A model generated the notes under the pieces. The model searched no databases. It worked only from the letters and a program-made list of their open reading frames with translations, and was not told the origin of the DNA. Below are positions 11,499-23,341 of a stretch of DNA of 64,000 bases, in pieces. Source of the stretch: Hermodice carunculata (lineage: Eukaryota > Annelida > Polychaeta > Eunicida > Amphinomidae); assembly GCA_964020975.1 (NCBI GenBank), contig OZ026627.1, positions 36,574,533 to 36,638,532 on the forward strand. The letters run 5' to 3'. Within the stretch, counting starts at the first letter, position 1; each line of letters opens with the position of its first letter. Position numbers and translations under genes: made by a program.

Positions 11499-12227
11499 GT
11501 TTTTTTTATCCCTGCCTGAATACAGGCTTTTACAAAACTACTCAAACACTTTTAAATACTTTCTTATTAGGCACTATTTATAAATACTTTCTTATTTTTA
11601 TTTTTATAATTATTTTAATTTAATTCATTCATTTATCCGTTCATTGTTTGCAGAAAAGTTTGCGTGGGTTCATTGTTTGCAGAAAAGTTTGCGTGGGTTG
11701 ACATAGTAATTTCAGTAAAGAGTACTGGTCCTTTAGTTTTCTATTTTTGAAAATACCAAGAAGTATGATAAATGTTAATTTAAAACATTTTGGATAACGT
11801 GACAGTGCCACGATAGCTACCAGCGCTACCACCGTTGCAAACTGTCTGATCCCCCATAATACTTCATAGCCCTGTCACCACTCAGACCGAATGACAATAC
11901 ACAAACTTATGGCGGATGAGTATCATGACCATGGTTGATCAGCCCTTAAAATCAGTGTGTCGCGGTGTGGTGGATGTTGCAGCAGATGAAGTCACATGAT
12001 TGAGTGTGATATTTCTGTTCCGTGTGCGTACAACCAAGATTAAAATCATAAGACAAGCCACAATTTGCGTAAGTAGGTGTAAATGATAGCATGAGCGTGC
12101 AACAGCACGCCCCTGGTGTCACTGTCAGGACATTAGAGATTTTTGGAGATGAAGCTGAATTATGCTTTGCCATTTGGACTTGGAGTCGGACATGATGGTA
12201 GGGTAATGATGGTGCCAACTGATGTGA
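11499..12227. other. No gene recognised
   Basis: AT-rich unique sequence with a short direct duplication, TTCATTGTTTGCAGAAAAG, at about 11640 and 11669. The minus-strand open frame near 11952-12218 has no resemblance I can name. Confidence 0.4.
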
Positions 12228-12571
12228 TCATGGACCTATCATTAACGAGATAGATAGGTCCATGACCATGTCATGATGTGATGAAGTCAGTTGATATGTG
12301 CTTAACTTCCATATTTGCTTGGTAACAGGGACAGGTTCTATAATGTGCCTGTCAACAAGGTTTATTTCCGTGAAGGTTTTACTCCTGCACGTTTCCATAC
12401 CCAGAAATCGATATATGTGGTAGAATTGCCAGAAACCCAGACTGTACATTCTGCAGCCTGTGAGCTGCGTTCAGACCACAAAGAAAGTTTCATTTATCAG
12501 CAGTAGAAGGGATGAGCTTTGCCTTTGGCAACATTCAATCATGGACCTACTATCTCAGTAGGTCCATGATT
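12228..12571. repeat. Pair of hairpins with a shared CATGGACCTA stem, about 300 bp apart
   Basis: Hairpin 1 has 13-bp perfect arms TCATGGACCTATC (12228-12240 and 12253-12265) with a 12-nt loop. Hairpin 2 has 15-bp perfect arms AATCATGGACCTACT (12537-12551 and 12557-12571) with a 5-nt loop. Both stems carry the same core. Between them is a 63-codon open frame (12315-12506) with a possible acceptor, GCTTGGTAACAG, just upstream; I do not recognise the product. The pair may be the ends of one small mobile unit or two independent miniature elements. Confidence 0.6.
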
Positions 12572-12941
12572 CAATCAAAATTGCTTTCCTTCAACAAAAT
12601 AAAATGTTCTTAGTTTGGACTAACTGCTGCAAAACTGTTAAAATAAAATCTTTGGGGGGGGGGGGGGGGTAGAGTATATTAGGTTGCCAGTGAACTTGCT
12701 CTTCGGGTAGCCAAAAATGCACTGGAACCAGTCGCATCCCTGATTTAGTTCCAGTGTCAGTCTGCAGATGGCACTACTTTCCAAGTTCCAGACTGGTGCT
12801 GCAGGCTGGCGCCCAATTTTTGTGTACAGAACACCAGTACTGGTCCCTCCATTAAGAGACCATCCCCAGGGCAAGTCTAAAAGTAGTCACATATGGCAGG
12901 TGGTATCTCAACTGGTGTGGTCGCCATAGGTTCCAAGTTCC

Positions 12942-13280
12942 TATGGGGGGGAGCAAGAACAGAAGCTTCTACTGCTCTCCGCTAGAATGCATTTCAGGCC
13001 TACAATTGTGTATTCCCATTCCTTTTCATTGTTATTTACAGTTTTGTAACTTTAAAACCACTTGTAGAAACCGCAAAACTCATGAGGTAAAATTATGTAC
13101 ATGTACAAAGCTGAAATGTTCACCTAAATTTTATTCTAGCAGCTTTAAAAGTAGTCTTTTAATTTGGGGTTAATTTAACATGCAATCTTGTGGGAATACA
13201 AATGTCTAGCCCTGAAGAATTTTGTGTATTGGCTTGTGTATACAGCTGAATACACAATTGGTAATTGTAACCTCCCCTAT
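12942..13280. mobile_element. Family D dispersed repeat, copy 1 (about 335 bp)
   Basis: It matches 25464-25803 over its full length in the same orientation, for example CAGAAGCTTYTACTG, GTTAATTTAACATGCAATC and GAAGAATTYTGTGT. Ends are G-rich on the left and C-rich on the right (GGGGGGGAG against CCTCCCC), giving a short imperfect TIR. No coding capacity. Probably a non-autonomous DNA element. Confidence 0.65.
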
Positions 13281-13897
13281 TCTGGAGATTTTCCTGATTT
13301 ATCTGTAGGAAATCAGGAGATTGTGCGGACGATGGGGGGAGGGGGGCATGCCCCCCTGCCGATGTGAGACATTTTTGTAAATATACATTCTAAAAGGATT
13401 GAGGATGCATGACAGCAAGTGATTAATGAACCTGCAGGATTCATGTCACCTGATCAATATTATTACCAGTTTGTGTTGATATGACTCGAATGGTCTAAAA
13501 AGTGCTGCAGATCTTATTGTCACACACACACACACACACCCATCCCTAATCACTATTGTAGATGCAGAATACTGTGCAATTGATTAGTATTTTTTGTTTT
13601 CATTGACATGATTTTAGTTGAAAATTATTCTCTTTTAATATGTGGTGTTTAGTGATGATTAAACAAAAGACACATAAAAATCAGTAATATAAGTCCTGTT
13701 TAAATCAACCAAACTTATGCCTGCTGGTTAATTTGGGCTCATAACCACAGGATGGCTCTGCAAACCTGGGGGTGTGCTCAATTTTCAGAACACCTGAATG
13801 AGCAGCAAAACAGGGACAACACCTTGAGAGTCATGTGAAATATTAGTGGTTTTTTTGGGAATATTGAAGGACTTTCATGCAGCAACATCTCAGAATA

Positions 13898-14042
13898 AGC
13901 TTCAAAGTGACCTTTTCCGGTTTTGGTTGCAGAATCCAAATTGTTCAGGCAGCCGAGGAACCGCAAGCTTCGCTCTCGGTTCCTGGGCTGTCCGAATGAT
14001 TTCTATTCTGCCACCAAAACCTCAAAGGGTCACGTTAAAGCT
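13898..14042. repeat. Large imperfect inverted repeat (66-bp arms, 13-bp spacer)
   Basis: 13898-13963 and 13977-14042 are reverse complements at roughly 80 percent, including CAGCCSAGGAACCG next to the spacer and GGTTTTGGTKGCAGAAT further out. Open frames on the two strands give similar peptides (RFLGC...SATKT) only because of this symmetry. It may be a foldback MITE. Confidence 0.7.
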
Positions 14043-14556
14043 ATGGTTAAAATGGTGTATTCTTGTGGTTTAAAATTTAAAAAATCAGGTTTAAGACAGG
14101 GAATAGGGAAGCGCATTTAAAATGCAGTTAACCACAGTCATTTAGCAGTAAATTCACAAAAACACTGTCACAACACAAAAAAAAAAAAAAGATATGCAAA
14201 ATGTCAACTTTTTTATAGAAAAAATTGAAAATTCGGGAGTTTTTTTCAAGGTTTGGGAGATTGGGAAACTTTAAAGAAATGAGTTAAATTTCCAGAGATC
14301 TCCCAAAAATTCAGGAGTTTTGGAACCTCAGGGTCTCAAAAGAGGGATTGCTGTATCTCCGTCTCTGTGTGTTAATTCTGAAAGGGACGTGCTGGCAGCT
14401 TAGTCATACATGTCTGTAGTGCAGCTACAAGTCTTGACCCATCTCTTTCCTTCTTTCTCACTGTCTCTCTCACTCACTCTCCCCCTATGTCTCCTGTTTG
14501 TCCTTTGATTCCTTTGTCTCCATATATTTATTTGCTTGTTTTTTAAAAAGAAAATT

Positions 14557-14646
14557 AGGGGAGCAGTAATCATGAACGCCAGATGTATTTGCACAGCAAA
14601 ATGTTACTTTGCAAGTACATCTGGTACTCATGATTATTGTTCCCCT
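14557..14646. repeat. Short hairpin element, 36-bp imperfect arms
   Basis: The left arm starts AGGGGAGCAGTAATCATGA; the reverse complement of the right arm starts AGGGGAACAATAATCATGA. The arms end in TATTTGC and TACTTGC and enclose about 18 bp. The total of 90 bp is in the range of a miniature inverted-repeat element or a hairpin precursor RNA. I see no other copy in the window. Confidence 0.6.
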
Positions 14647-15028
14647 GAAAATGTACTTAAAATTCTGATTTAATAGTGTAGCTTATTAGTTCTAAACATT
14701 AAAGGACCTATGGGGTGAATCATTCAACATGCCTCCAGATAAAGTGTAGGTACATGTATGTACCGTACTGGATCAACTAGTAGAAAAAAATTGACAATAG
14801 CACCACCAGAAACATACTTTATAAACCATTTGTTGTCGTAGTTTTGGTACAGTTTGCCATCCTCCTACTCCTGAGCAGTTATTGCTTTTCACAAGCACTT
14901 TGTGTGACGTATACTACCGAGAGCTCACTTGAAGGTGGACTAATGCCTGTGAACATATTGAGCAGCTTAGGAGTGGTCACGTTTTGGGGAGATTTTTCGG
15001 GCCAGTCAGTCCACAAGCAAACCCCATG

Positions 15029-15300
15029 GTGCAAAGGCGTGTTGCCTATGGCTGTGCCAATACCCACAAGGAAAGATCCACTCTTTTCCACTTCCCAAAG
15101 GATCCAAAACGGAGGCAGTGCTATAGCAGCGGCAAGTGCAGTTGACACGGGTGGACTACAGTGTGACAGAGAGAAGGATGCGGTGCTCGGCACATTTTGT
15201 GGAAGAAATGTACAGTCCATGGCATGTTAGGATGGCAAAAGCAAGGTTTTAAAACACTGCCAAAATCAAAAGACAATGCTGTGCCAATTGAATTCGCAAG
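15029..15300 (+). pseudogene. Decayed THAP zinc-finger domain
   Basis: From 15029 the frame reads RRVAYGCANTHKERST, then LFHFPKDPKRRQ, the start of a THAP (C2CH) DNA-binding domain. The first zinc Cys is replaced by Arg (CGT for TGT). A stop follows at 15143-15145. In another frame CSAHFVEE supplies the C-x2-H ligand pair, and a third frame gives GFKTLPKSKDNAVPIEF, matching the AVPxxF box that closes THAP domains. So the domain order is whole but broken by two shifts, a stop and a lost ligand; the conserved Trp is not found. THAP domains occur in host regulators and in P-element-type transposases. No other part of either is seen nearby. The longer frame 14844-15230 crosses this in a wrong phase and is not the gene. 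Confidence 0.7.
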
Positions 15301-15566
15301 ACCTCCAACTACGCCTTCACCAAGACCAGCATTGACGCCGACCCGAACATGCACACTTGAAAATAAGTCAGTTTACAGAAATAGATTTTACATCATTGGA
15401 TTGGATTGGAACTATTAAAGTCCCTTGAAATGCATAAACCTAGCTTTGCCAATGTGCGTTTTTCTATTTGTGTATGCAACTGTCTCCCGCCACCCCTCAA
15501 TCACAGGGGCATACATTTTTAGGTTTCATGATAAAATGTAATACTTAAATTCTGTGTGTTTTGACC

Positions 15567-15737
15567 TACTGTTAATTACTTTAATTTCATTATATTCTTA
15601 TTTCTGCTTATTTTGCTGCTGGCACAAAACCATGAAAATAAAAACACAGTGAAACAGTATTTTAACGTTGAAAGTGAAATATTAAACATACAAAAACCGT
15701 AAAAATTTATACACGCGAAAATAAAGCTATTTACAGC
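15567..15737. mobile_element. Family F MITE, copy 1
   Basis: The left end TACTGTTAATTACTTTAAT and right end AAAGCTATTTACAGCA are diverged family F TIRs. The interior shares TTCTTATTTCTGCTTATTTT and ACAAAACCATGAAAATAAAA with the copies at 35488 and 43306. Confidence 0.6.
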
Positions 15738-16193
15738 ATGGAGGAACTCGGAAATGCCAGATGTGAAAAAGTTTTTTATCAGATTTGATCTATTGTGGCA
15801 AGAAATGAGATGAGAATCATTATTGAGATGGTAAGTTTACCTTCTCCAATTTTATGCAAGAATCACAATTTGTTCATTTTGCCAAGGGTCAGGGAAATAG
15901 CATCTGGATTGCAGGCATTGCTAGCTAAAATTTTGCTACAAACTTTTATATTGTTGAAAGCTTTTGCAATTTACATGAAGTTTGGATATACATTGTATAT
16001 GCAGGAATGGGATCAGATCTTTATGCAAACTAGTCAGTATGGAATATTTTTTCCAAACTATTAACTGTGGTCTACTGTAACCAAAAAAGTGGGGGTCATA
16101 GTTCAAAGACTTCAGATGAATTAGCTGGAATACACTCAATTATAAAACCCAGCGCAGCAGGGTCATGCTACTGTGAGTGGCTGAGTATTCTCA

Positions 16194-16212
16194 CCATCAT
16201 CATCACCATCAC

Positions 16213-16310
<98 letters not shown>

Positions 16311-16324
16311 CCACCACCACCACC

Positions 16325-16358
<34 letters not shown>

Positions 16359-16367
16359 TCATCATCA
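16194..16367. repeat. (ATC)n with internal (ACC)n block
   Basis: A trinucleotide repeat of about 174 bp; the ACC block is at 16309-16340. Frames through it give poly-His, poly-Ile or poly-Met and are artefacts. Confidence 0.97.
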
Positions 16368-16705
16368 GATCAGAACTCCTGTCGTCAGTCTCTTCTCAAG
16401 AAAACTGGCCAAACATGAAAGATCCAACTAAGCATTACTGCCCCTTGCGTCAATAGCATCTCCCCTTGTCGACATACTGCTTGGTTTTGTGGAAAAATTC
16501 CTTAGATGAAGGCGGGACTCCTTTCACAAAAAGGTATGAAATTTGGCCACTTTGGTATGAGAGGGCTCAAAAGTTTCAAAGCTAAAGAAAATTATATCAT
16601 CACTGAAAAAGTTGTTAAAATTAATCACATAAAGTAACAACAATCCATATGGGTCTGTTGCATATAATTTTGAATGTGTCATTCTGCAGGCCCTTGAAAA
16701 GTGGT

Positions 16706-16936
16706 TTAACCCTTTCCCCCTTGAATTCACACTTCAGTCAACAACTTTCCGTGGCACGAGTGGGGTACTAAGTGCCCAACTCTTGCCAATGAAAGTTGTT
16801 GACCTGGGGCATGTGATCTTCATAGGGTTCATCTAAATTCTCAGTCAAAATTGTTTTTCATTACTGTAGACATTAGTTGAAAACACTGAAGCAGACAACA
16901 TTTGACCACCAACCGGTTTAAGGGGGAAAGGGTTAA
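16706..16936. mobile_element. TTAA hairpin MITE, subfamily I (reverse orientation)
   Basis: Bounded by TTAA at 16706-16709 and 16933-16936, with TIRs TTAACCCTTTCCCCCTT and AAGGGGGAAAGGGTTAA. TTAA duplication with a CCC-starting TIR is the piggyBac pattern. An imperfect hairpin (GTCAACAACTTTCCGTGGCA arm) lies near one end; the other part carries GAAGCAGACAACATTTGACC, common to subfamily I. Confidence 0.8.
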
Positions 16937-17269
16937 GATGATCACCAAAATGCAAAAAAGTGGATTCAGTACTTTTCAGAAAGGGAAAATGAAGTTTTGA
17001 AAAACAGAAAGCTGGCATGGCCAATTTACCAGGAGAAATCAAGAAAGTATTTGCTTCAGCACATGTACCTAACACATATTGATTACCAAAACATCCCTTT
17101 AACTGCACACACAGGTATCATGTACCCTTGCCGCACGGCCAAGTATCCAGTCCCTCCATGTTTCACAGTTTTTTCACCATCATTAAGAGGCTATGAATCT
17201 TGGCTAAAATATAAAGTGATCTTTTGTCAGTTCAATTCATTTTCCCACCCTATGGCATTTTCACACTAG

Positions 17270-17337
17270 GCATGTGAAAAAAGGCCACTGGCATTAACTG
17301 GGGATTGGATTGGGTCAGAGGAACTTCTGCTGGTGAA
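17270..17337 (+). CDS. Candidate coding exon of an unrecognised host gene
   Basis: A pyrimidine-rich tract with TTTTCACACTAG precedes base 17270 and a strong donor, GAA|GTAAGTTA, follows 17337. Within the 68 nt only one frame is open: it begins at a codon boundary, reads ACEKRPLALTGDWIG then SEELLLV, and leaves two bases. The product is not recognised. It is the first of a series of + strand exon-like pieces in this window. Without RNA or a homologue the call rests on splice signals and the frame only; chance is a real alternative for so short a piece. Confidence 0.3.
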
Positions 17338-17976
17338 GTAAGTTATGTAATTTACTTCTCCTAAGGGCAGTGTTTGCTTGTAAGTGCATAATGAATACAA
17401 GACCTGAGAACATGTCTGCAATTTGAGCGCAAAAAGTACTGATGGCAGATGGACATAATCACAGATTTGTTCTGTGAATAGAATTCTGTGATAATAACAT
17501 AGCATTCTCTGTGCAAATTTTGTAAAACCAAAAGACCAGGACTGAAAATATTTGTTTTGAAATGGACAATATGGAAAATGAATCAATTCAAGTTGAACTT
17601 GGGTGTGGGTTGCAAAATGTACTAAAAGGTTATGAAATGAAGGAAGTTACTGCAAATTTTTCGACTTGAAAAGAAAAAGAAATAAATGGATAACTTGAAA
17701 GTCTTTTTCAGTTTTTGGCCAATTATAGTGGGTCACGATTTGTCAAAAGCAAACAAGCTAAATTTTATTTTAGGCCTTCACCCTGGTAAATAGATTGAGT
17801 CAACAGCTTTCCAGGTATAAAATCAATACCTAAATGATATATTAATAACGACTTCCAAAAGAGGAAAATAGGTAGCAAATTAAGAAGCACCTGCATCTGG
17901 TCCTTCCATTTCTGCGTCAGCTGGAATGAAATTAATGTGATGCCAATCATAATATTACATGTACTTTTGTTTCCAG

Positions 17977-18095
17977 TTACCTAACAATTTGCCAAAATGC
18001 CTCTGATGTCAATTTAAAAATTATGAAGCTGCAAAAGTTTAAAATTGTCTTGTTTTACACCTGGACCCATGAGAAAAGGCAATATATACAGGACT
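17977..18095 (+). CDS. Weak candidate exon, unrecognised
   Basis: The acceptor GTACTTTTGTTTCCAG is strong. One frame only is open: it starts with one base and reads YLTICQNASDVNLK, then IMKLQKFKIVLFYTW. Its start phase fits the preceding candidate exon. The donor (GGACT|GTAAAAG) is poor and the base composition is like the surrounding intron-like DNA, so this may be chance. Confidence 0.15.
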
Positions 18096-20095
18096 GTAAA
18101 AGCCAGTGAATTTAGAGCAAAATTCGCACAATTAGCAAACAAATAAAAACAAAAAAAGAGCTGACCTAGGTGCCTGCCTGAAATTTTTTTGACAAGTAAT
18201 GAGAAACAATAGAATTTTTTTGGTTTATTCTGAGTGGAAGAATTGATTTCTTGAACAGCTGTCAAATTACAGAATGTAATGTACACCAAACATTCTCAAT
18301 ACCTGTGATATAACATAGTTCACAGCCGGGTACTAATTACTGCATTAAATGTTTAGTCAACAAGAGTTAACAGTTAAGCCAACTGATGTGATTCTCAAAT
18401 CCTGTCCCATTATCTCAATTTACAATCATCTTGATGGGCTGCATGCAGTCTGCACTTACTGTCATATCAATCAGGCAAAGCTACATTTAAAATGTTGTAA
18501 GCATACATGTACAAATAGTATTCCATATGAGCTAGCACCTTGAATTTTGCAAGTCTAGCCATTTGACTGCACTTGCAAAATTCAATTCAACGATTCAGAT
18601 GCGTGTGGAAAACTGTTGCTTCAGCCAAACCAATATATTATTCTAGAGCTTTCAATCTACAGTTTGGTGATACGTATAGTTGACTTATTTGATAGAGATT
18701 GACAAAATCTTAATCTTTTTAGCCAGTTTGGCTTAAATATGGAAAATATCTTCATCCAAATCCTACTTATGTCAGCCAATGGCCTTCTGGCTAGTGCCAG
18801 TGTGGTGCTGTTGGTCACCAATGACAAGCCCAATGATAAAGCACTTCTTGAAAGGGGAGTGATATTCAAGGTGACCTGGCCAAAGTTCTTGTCTGACTGT
18901 CAATGGAGAAAGCTGGTCGAATCACCGCAGTTACTTGTAGTATTTTGTATTTAAACAATAACTATAGGAAGTTAGGTACATGTAAGTGTGGGTGTCGGGG
19001 GGAGGAAGGTAGGTAGGTGTGGAATTTATAATCTCCAGATTTTAACTTCTAAATGTTTCAGATCTGGGGATACATTATTGTTCTCTAGGCAAATTTTGTC
19101 AAGAAACGTGAATTTTGAAAAAGTTATAAATTAAAAAATGTTATTGGTCTGGTAATCATATCCAAACCCTGTAAATCAGGCAAGCTCTGTGGGTTCTCCA
19201 CAGATAGTTCTCTGTGGTTTTTCAAACATACTGGATTTTTAGTTCTGTGTCACTTAGAAACTTTAAATTTGACATATGAAGTTTTAAGCCTGTTATAAGA
19301 GGGACTCTTTGTATCACTCAAATGTCAGGTACTCAGTGCTGTTTCCTGCTGGCATTAACAGAAAGACAGACTAAAATTAGCCTCGACAATTAAAAGGTTT
19401 GTTTCCAAATGTAACATGATGGTTTGTATAAGCCTTATTAGTTTGTAGAATTGCTTAAAGTTTGTATCACACGTCACAGGACCTGTATGTGCAAAAGACC
19501 AAATGTTTAAGAATTGAGTTGTTCAAAATTGGGTCATCCTGTTTGAGTGACGTTTTATCAGTGGAGCTTCCAAGATAGCCATAGGCAAAAGATGTAATTC
19601 TAGGTAATTACAGGACAGCTGTCTTCATACATTCAACGGTTGACCCTAAATATTAATCAACAAAGCTGATGGTCAGAAGACAGATTAGAAAAAAAAAGGG
19701 TGAAAAAATCCCAAGAACTTTCTAATTTACTTTCAGCTTTGTAGTTCCATTAAATTCTATATGCATGATGTAATATTTTGGTTTTGTTTTGAAATATTCA
19801 AATAAAATTTTGAGTTTTGATCCATTATGGTTTAAAATTAGTGTGGGTGGGGTAGTATTGCTGTTGGTAAATTATAAACCACTTAAGGCTATTCTGATTA
19901 ATTGCCACATTTTCTGTTTGTTGACATGGGGTGTAAATTGCCAGGGTTTATGTTTGTTGACATAAATGTATGTAAATTGCTCGACTTTCTTGTGGACTTT
20001 GGAAGTGACAATGTACAATAATTTATTGATGACCATCGAAGAAATATTGCCATTGTTTGCAATGCACCAGTACACATGTTCTGTTTCATATATTA
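18096..20095. other. No gene or repeat recognised
   Basis: About 2 kb of AT-rich unique sequence. Short open frames (18349-18543, 18739-18954) lack homology or splice support. A C/T-poor, GGT-rich patch lies near 18995-19020. Confidence 0.4.
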
Positions 20096-20295
20096 TACAG
20101 TGGTTCCCAGCTTATAGCTCTCCCCCCCCCCCCCCTTCCCCGAAGAGAAGTCAATCAACCCCTCTACTAAGGCAACTTCTTCATGCAGCAAGCGTGGCAT
20201 TTTAATTGTATTTTACCCCTCAAGAGAGGCCACCCCTCCTAGAAGGCCACTTTTCTAGTGCATTTGGGGTGGCCTTATAAGAGGGCCACCACTGT
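20096..20295. mobile_element. Family E MITE, copy 1
   Basis: TIRs TACAGTGGTTCCCAGCTTATA and, reversed, TACAGTGGTGGCCCTCTTATA, flanked by TA. The interior repeats a GGCCACC-type motif and includes a C run (20122-20136). TA target sites and CAGT-starting TIRs fit Tc1/mariner/pogo-type elements. Confidence 0.7.
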
Positions 20296-20650
20296 AAAGC
20301 AAACAGGAGCAACAGTGCCACATCTTCCTTGTAGTTTTGAGCCCCAAAGAGACAGCAACATCCAATTTTTCTGCCCTCCGTAATCCATTCAGTCACAGTC
20401 CATGTGTACGTAGATCTATACATGTACATTAATAAATCACTATTGTCATGTTTGATGCAAAATTTTTGAAAATTCGTCTTCAGCAGTCACATGAAGTCCT
20501 CAAAGGGGGCGTCAGTGGGAAACCATCAGGCATGTTTGGCAACCTTATATTTAATTATGCTATACAGAGTGACTAAAGACCTTGCTAAGTAGTTTTGTTC
20601 AGTCAGTTGTACTGTACTCCTGCCAATAAATGCCCAGTGTGCTTGCATGC

Positions 20651-20839
<189 letters not shown>

Positions 20840-21361
20840 TGTGTGAATCATTTAAGAACCCAATATTGAACAGTTTAGTCAGAACAACATTGTGAAAAAC
20901 ATAATTAAGTGTAGAATTTTTGGTCTGATTTTTTATCGTTCAGATTTGGGTGGGGGGGAGGGGGGCTTATTAGAGCAGGTGCTGTTCCTGGGAAGAACAT
21001 GGTGCTTCAGGTGTCCTTACTGCAGCAGGAGCTTAGTTTATTTGGTAATGGACACCACTGGTCGAAACTTGGACTAGCCAAGTTGGTGTGTGTTTTATTG
21101 TTCTACATGCACTTATAAGTGCACACAGTCATTACTGAAAATGCTGGCATTTTCTCGTGAAAAAAATGCTGATTTTCAGGGTTTCACCCTCCAACCTCCC
21201 CCCCCCCCCCATTGAATGATTTGACAAGGTACATGTAGGGGGACTTCTGAAAATAGTACAAACTGTAAAATTAAAAGCTCTAGCCTTTTGTTAAATGATC
21301 CAATTGCAGTATGTTCTTGGTTTTCCTATTTTTCACAAAACATATGTGGCAAGTCTAAGCT

Positions 21362-21574
21362 TTGCCACATATAACTCGAATGGACATGGTCCAGGCATAT
21401 CTGGTCGAACATAATGATATCATCCTGGTTCAAGAGCATTGGTTCTTCTCAAAGCAAATGGCTATGTTTGAGAAAAATATTTCACAAATTTATGTACATG
21501 ATATTTGTGGTATGGCCGAAGATGAGTTGTTGGCAGGGGGACCCTATGGGGGATGTGTCATTATTTTGAAATGA
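21362..21574 (+). pseudogene. LINE B endonuclease domain, N-terminal piece
   Basis: The frame contains MVQAYLVEHNDIILVQEHWF, matching the second conserved block of AP-like LINE endonucleases (the Glu of QEHW is the metal-binding residue), and ends YGGCVIILK. A frameshift lies between it and the upstream YNSNGHG block at about 21373. The next block, DGDFNTDF, is in another frame. Confidence 0.7.
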
Positions 21575-21784
21575 AATCTCCAGTGTAAAATCTCTCCACT
21601 GTTTTTCAAATCAAAACAGGTTTGTGACATAGTTCTAGAAATGGACAATGTTAAAATAAATTTACTGTCAAAGTGTATATACTTTGTGATGCAGGAACCC
21701 TGGGGAAAATTCATCTTGATACATATATATTAAATGAGATGTTATCGAAAATGGAAGAGGTAAATACTAACCACATTTTACTCG

Positions 21785-22141
21785 ATGGCGATTTTAACAC
21801 TGATTTTGTGTGCCAGGGATCTCTCACAAGAGGGAGATAATTTGTATGACCAATCACTGGTCGCTCTACACTTGGAAATATCAAAATTAATAGCAGACCA
21901 ACCTTCTGAACAGAGGCAGCCCAAACCGATATGGCATGCAGCCTCTGAAGAAAGTATTGAAATGTATAAATTATCCCCAGATAAGATGTTAAATTCAATT
22001 GAGTATCCTAATTGTGAGGCAATTACTTGCAAAGATGTTTTTTCCCACGAACATGATGATTTGATTCAGTCTTACCATGACGACATATTTTTTCGCATGT
22101 CTAACGTCCAATGCCAAAAATATCCCCCACTCTGTGGTTAG
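21785..22141 (+). pseudogene. LINE B endonuclease-RT linker
   Basis: From about residue 45 the frame carries KPIWHAASEESIEMYK and then CKDVFSHEHDDLIQSYHDDI, a linker pattern seen in invertebrate LINE ORF2 proteins. The first residues are out of phase with the endonuclease motif just upstream. The linker continues past 22141 in other frames. Confidence 0.6.
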
Positions 22142-22813
22142 TTCCAGCAGAGCGATTCCTGGTTGGAGTAGCTTTGTGAAGCCTTATAGACAGCAAGCTT
22201 CTTTTTGGCACAGTAGCTGAAATAATAAATAAATTCTCCCAGAATGGTATATTCTGGCAGATATTTGTAATAGGACTTGTGCAAAATATCATTATGCACT
22301 TAGGTCCATTAAGATCGATAGAGACATGCATACTGCTAACCAATTAGCAAACTGGATGACACAAAAACAATGTACATGTAAAGATTTTTGGCACAAGATA
22401 AAAAAGATTAAAAATAATGGAAATAGCAGACCCAAAATGATAGTCAAAATAAGTGATAGTGATATAGCCAATATATTTTTTCAGACAAATACAAGAGTAT
22501 GTACATCTCTGTGTCTTATGATACTTGTAAGATGCTGAAAATTCACCATGAGATTAATAATGGTATAGAATTGTTCTAAAGATACTGATGAAAATGGTAG
22601 ATTGTCGTTTCATGTATCTGTAGAAAGTGTCCAATTTGCCACTGATCATCTTGAGGAAGGGAAACATGAGAGAGATCTTGGACACTATTCAGACCATGTG
22701 TCTGAAGGAACTCCCACACTTCATATGCACCTGTTCTGCCATGCTATGTTGCATCATGTTTATGTCCCTGAACGTTTTTTACACATATGACGTAGTCTTA
22801 TCCCTGAGGATAA

Positions 22814-23341
22814 ATGCAAATCTTTAATGACTCCAATAATTGCAGATACATAGCTCTGAGTAGCATAGTAGGAAAGATGTTAGACTTGATAATCCTGAAG
22901 GAAAATTACGATCTTCTCAGTTCATCAGATATGCCATTTGGCTTTAAGTCTGATAGCTCAATGGCCCAGTATACGTTTGCTCTTTCTGAATGTATAAATT
23001 ATTATAATTCACATGATACTGATGTACAACTCGTATTTCTCGATTCTATGGAAGCATTTGACCGGGTGGAGTATACTAAATTATTTAGACTCTTACTGAA
23101 AAGGGGTTTATATCCAGTCACAGCTAGATTGTTATTAAATATGTACACAAATCAGGTCGTGAGCGTTGTCTGGGGTAGCGCTACATCACAGCTATTCAGT
23201 TACACAACTGGTGTCAAACAAGGGGGAGTAATCTCCCCTCTTTTGTTCTGCATCTATATAGATGAGTTGTTGACATGCCAACAGCAATCTAGGCATATTG
23301 GCCGTCACTTCACAGGTGCATTGGCTTATGTTGATGCGTAG
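22814..23341 (+). pseudogene. LINE B reverse transcriptase domain
   Basis: It reads NNCRYIALSSIVGKMLD (RT block 1-2), FGFKSDSSMAQYTF (block 2a), LVFLDSMEAFDRVEY (block 3, catalytic Asp kept), GVKQGGVISPLLFCIYIDEL (block 4) and ends AYVDA where YADD is expected, so two catalytic-motif positions are altered. A stop follows. The start is not native: upstream RT sequence is in other frames (SDHVSEG near 22695). Confidence 0.8.

Noticed and set aside
14844-15230. 128-codon + strand open frame beginning with a signal-peptide-like segment
   Set aside because: It crosses the THAP remnant in a wrong phase (reading LPMAVPIPTRK where VAYGCANTHK is the conserved frame), so it is a shadow frame; the hydrophobic start is chance.
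16177-16456. Poly-His, poly-Ile and poly-Met open frames
   Set aside because: Artefacts of the ATC/ACC microsatellite.
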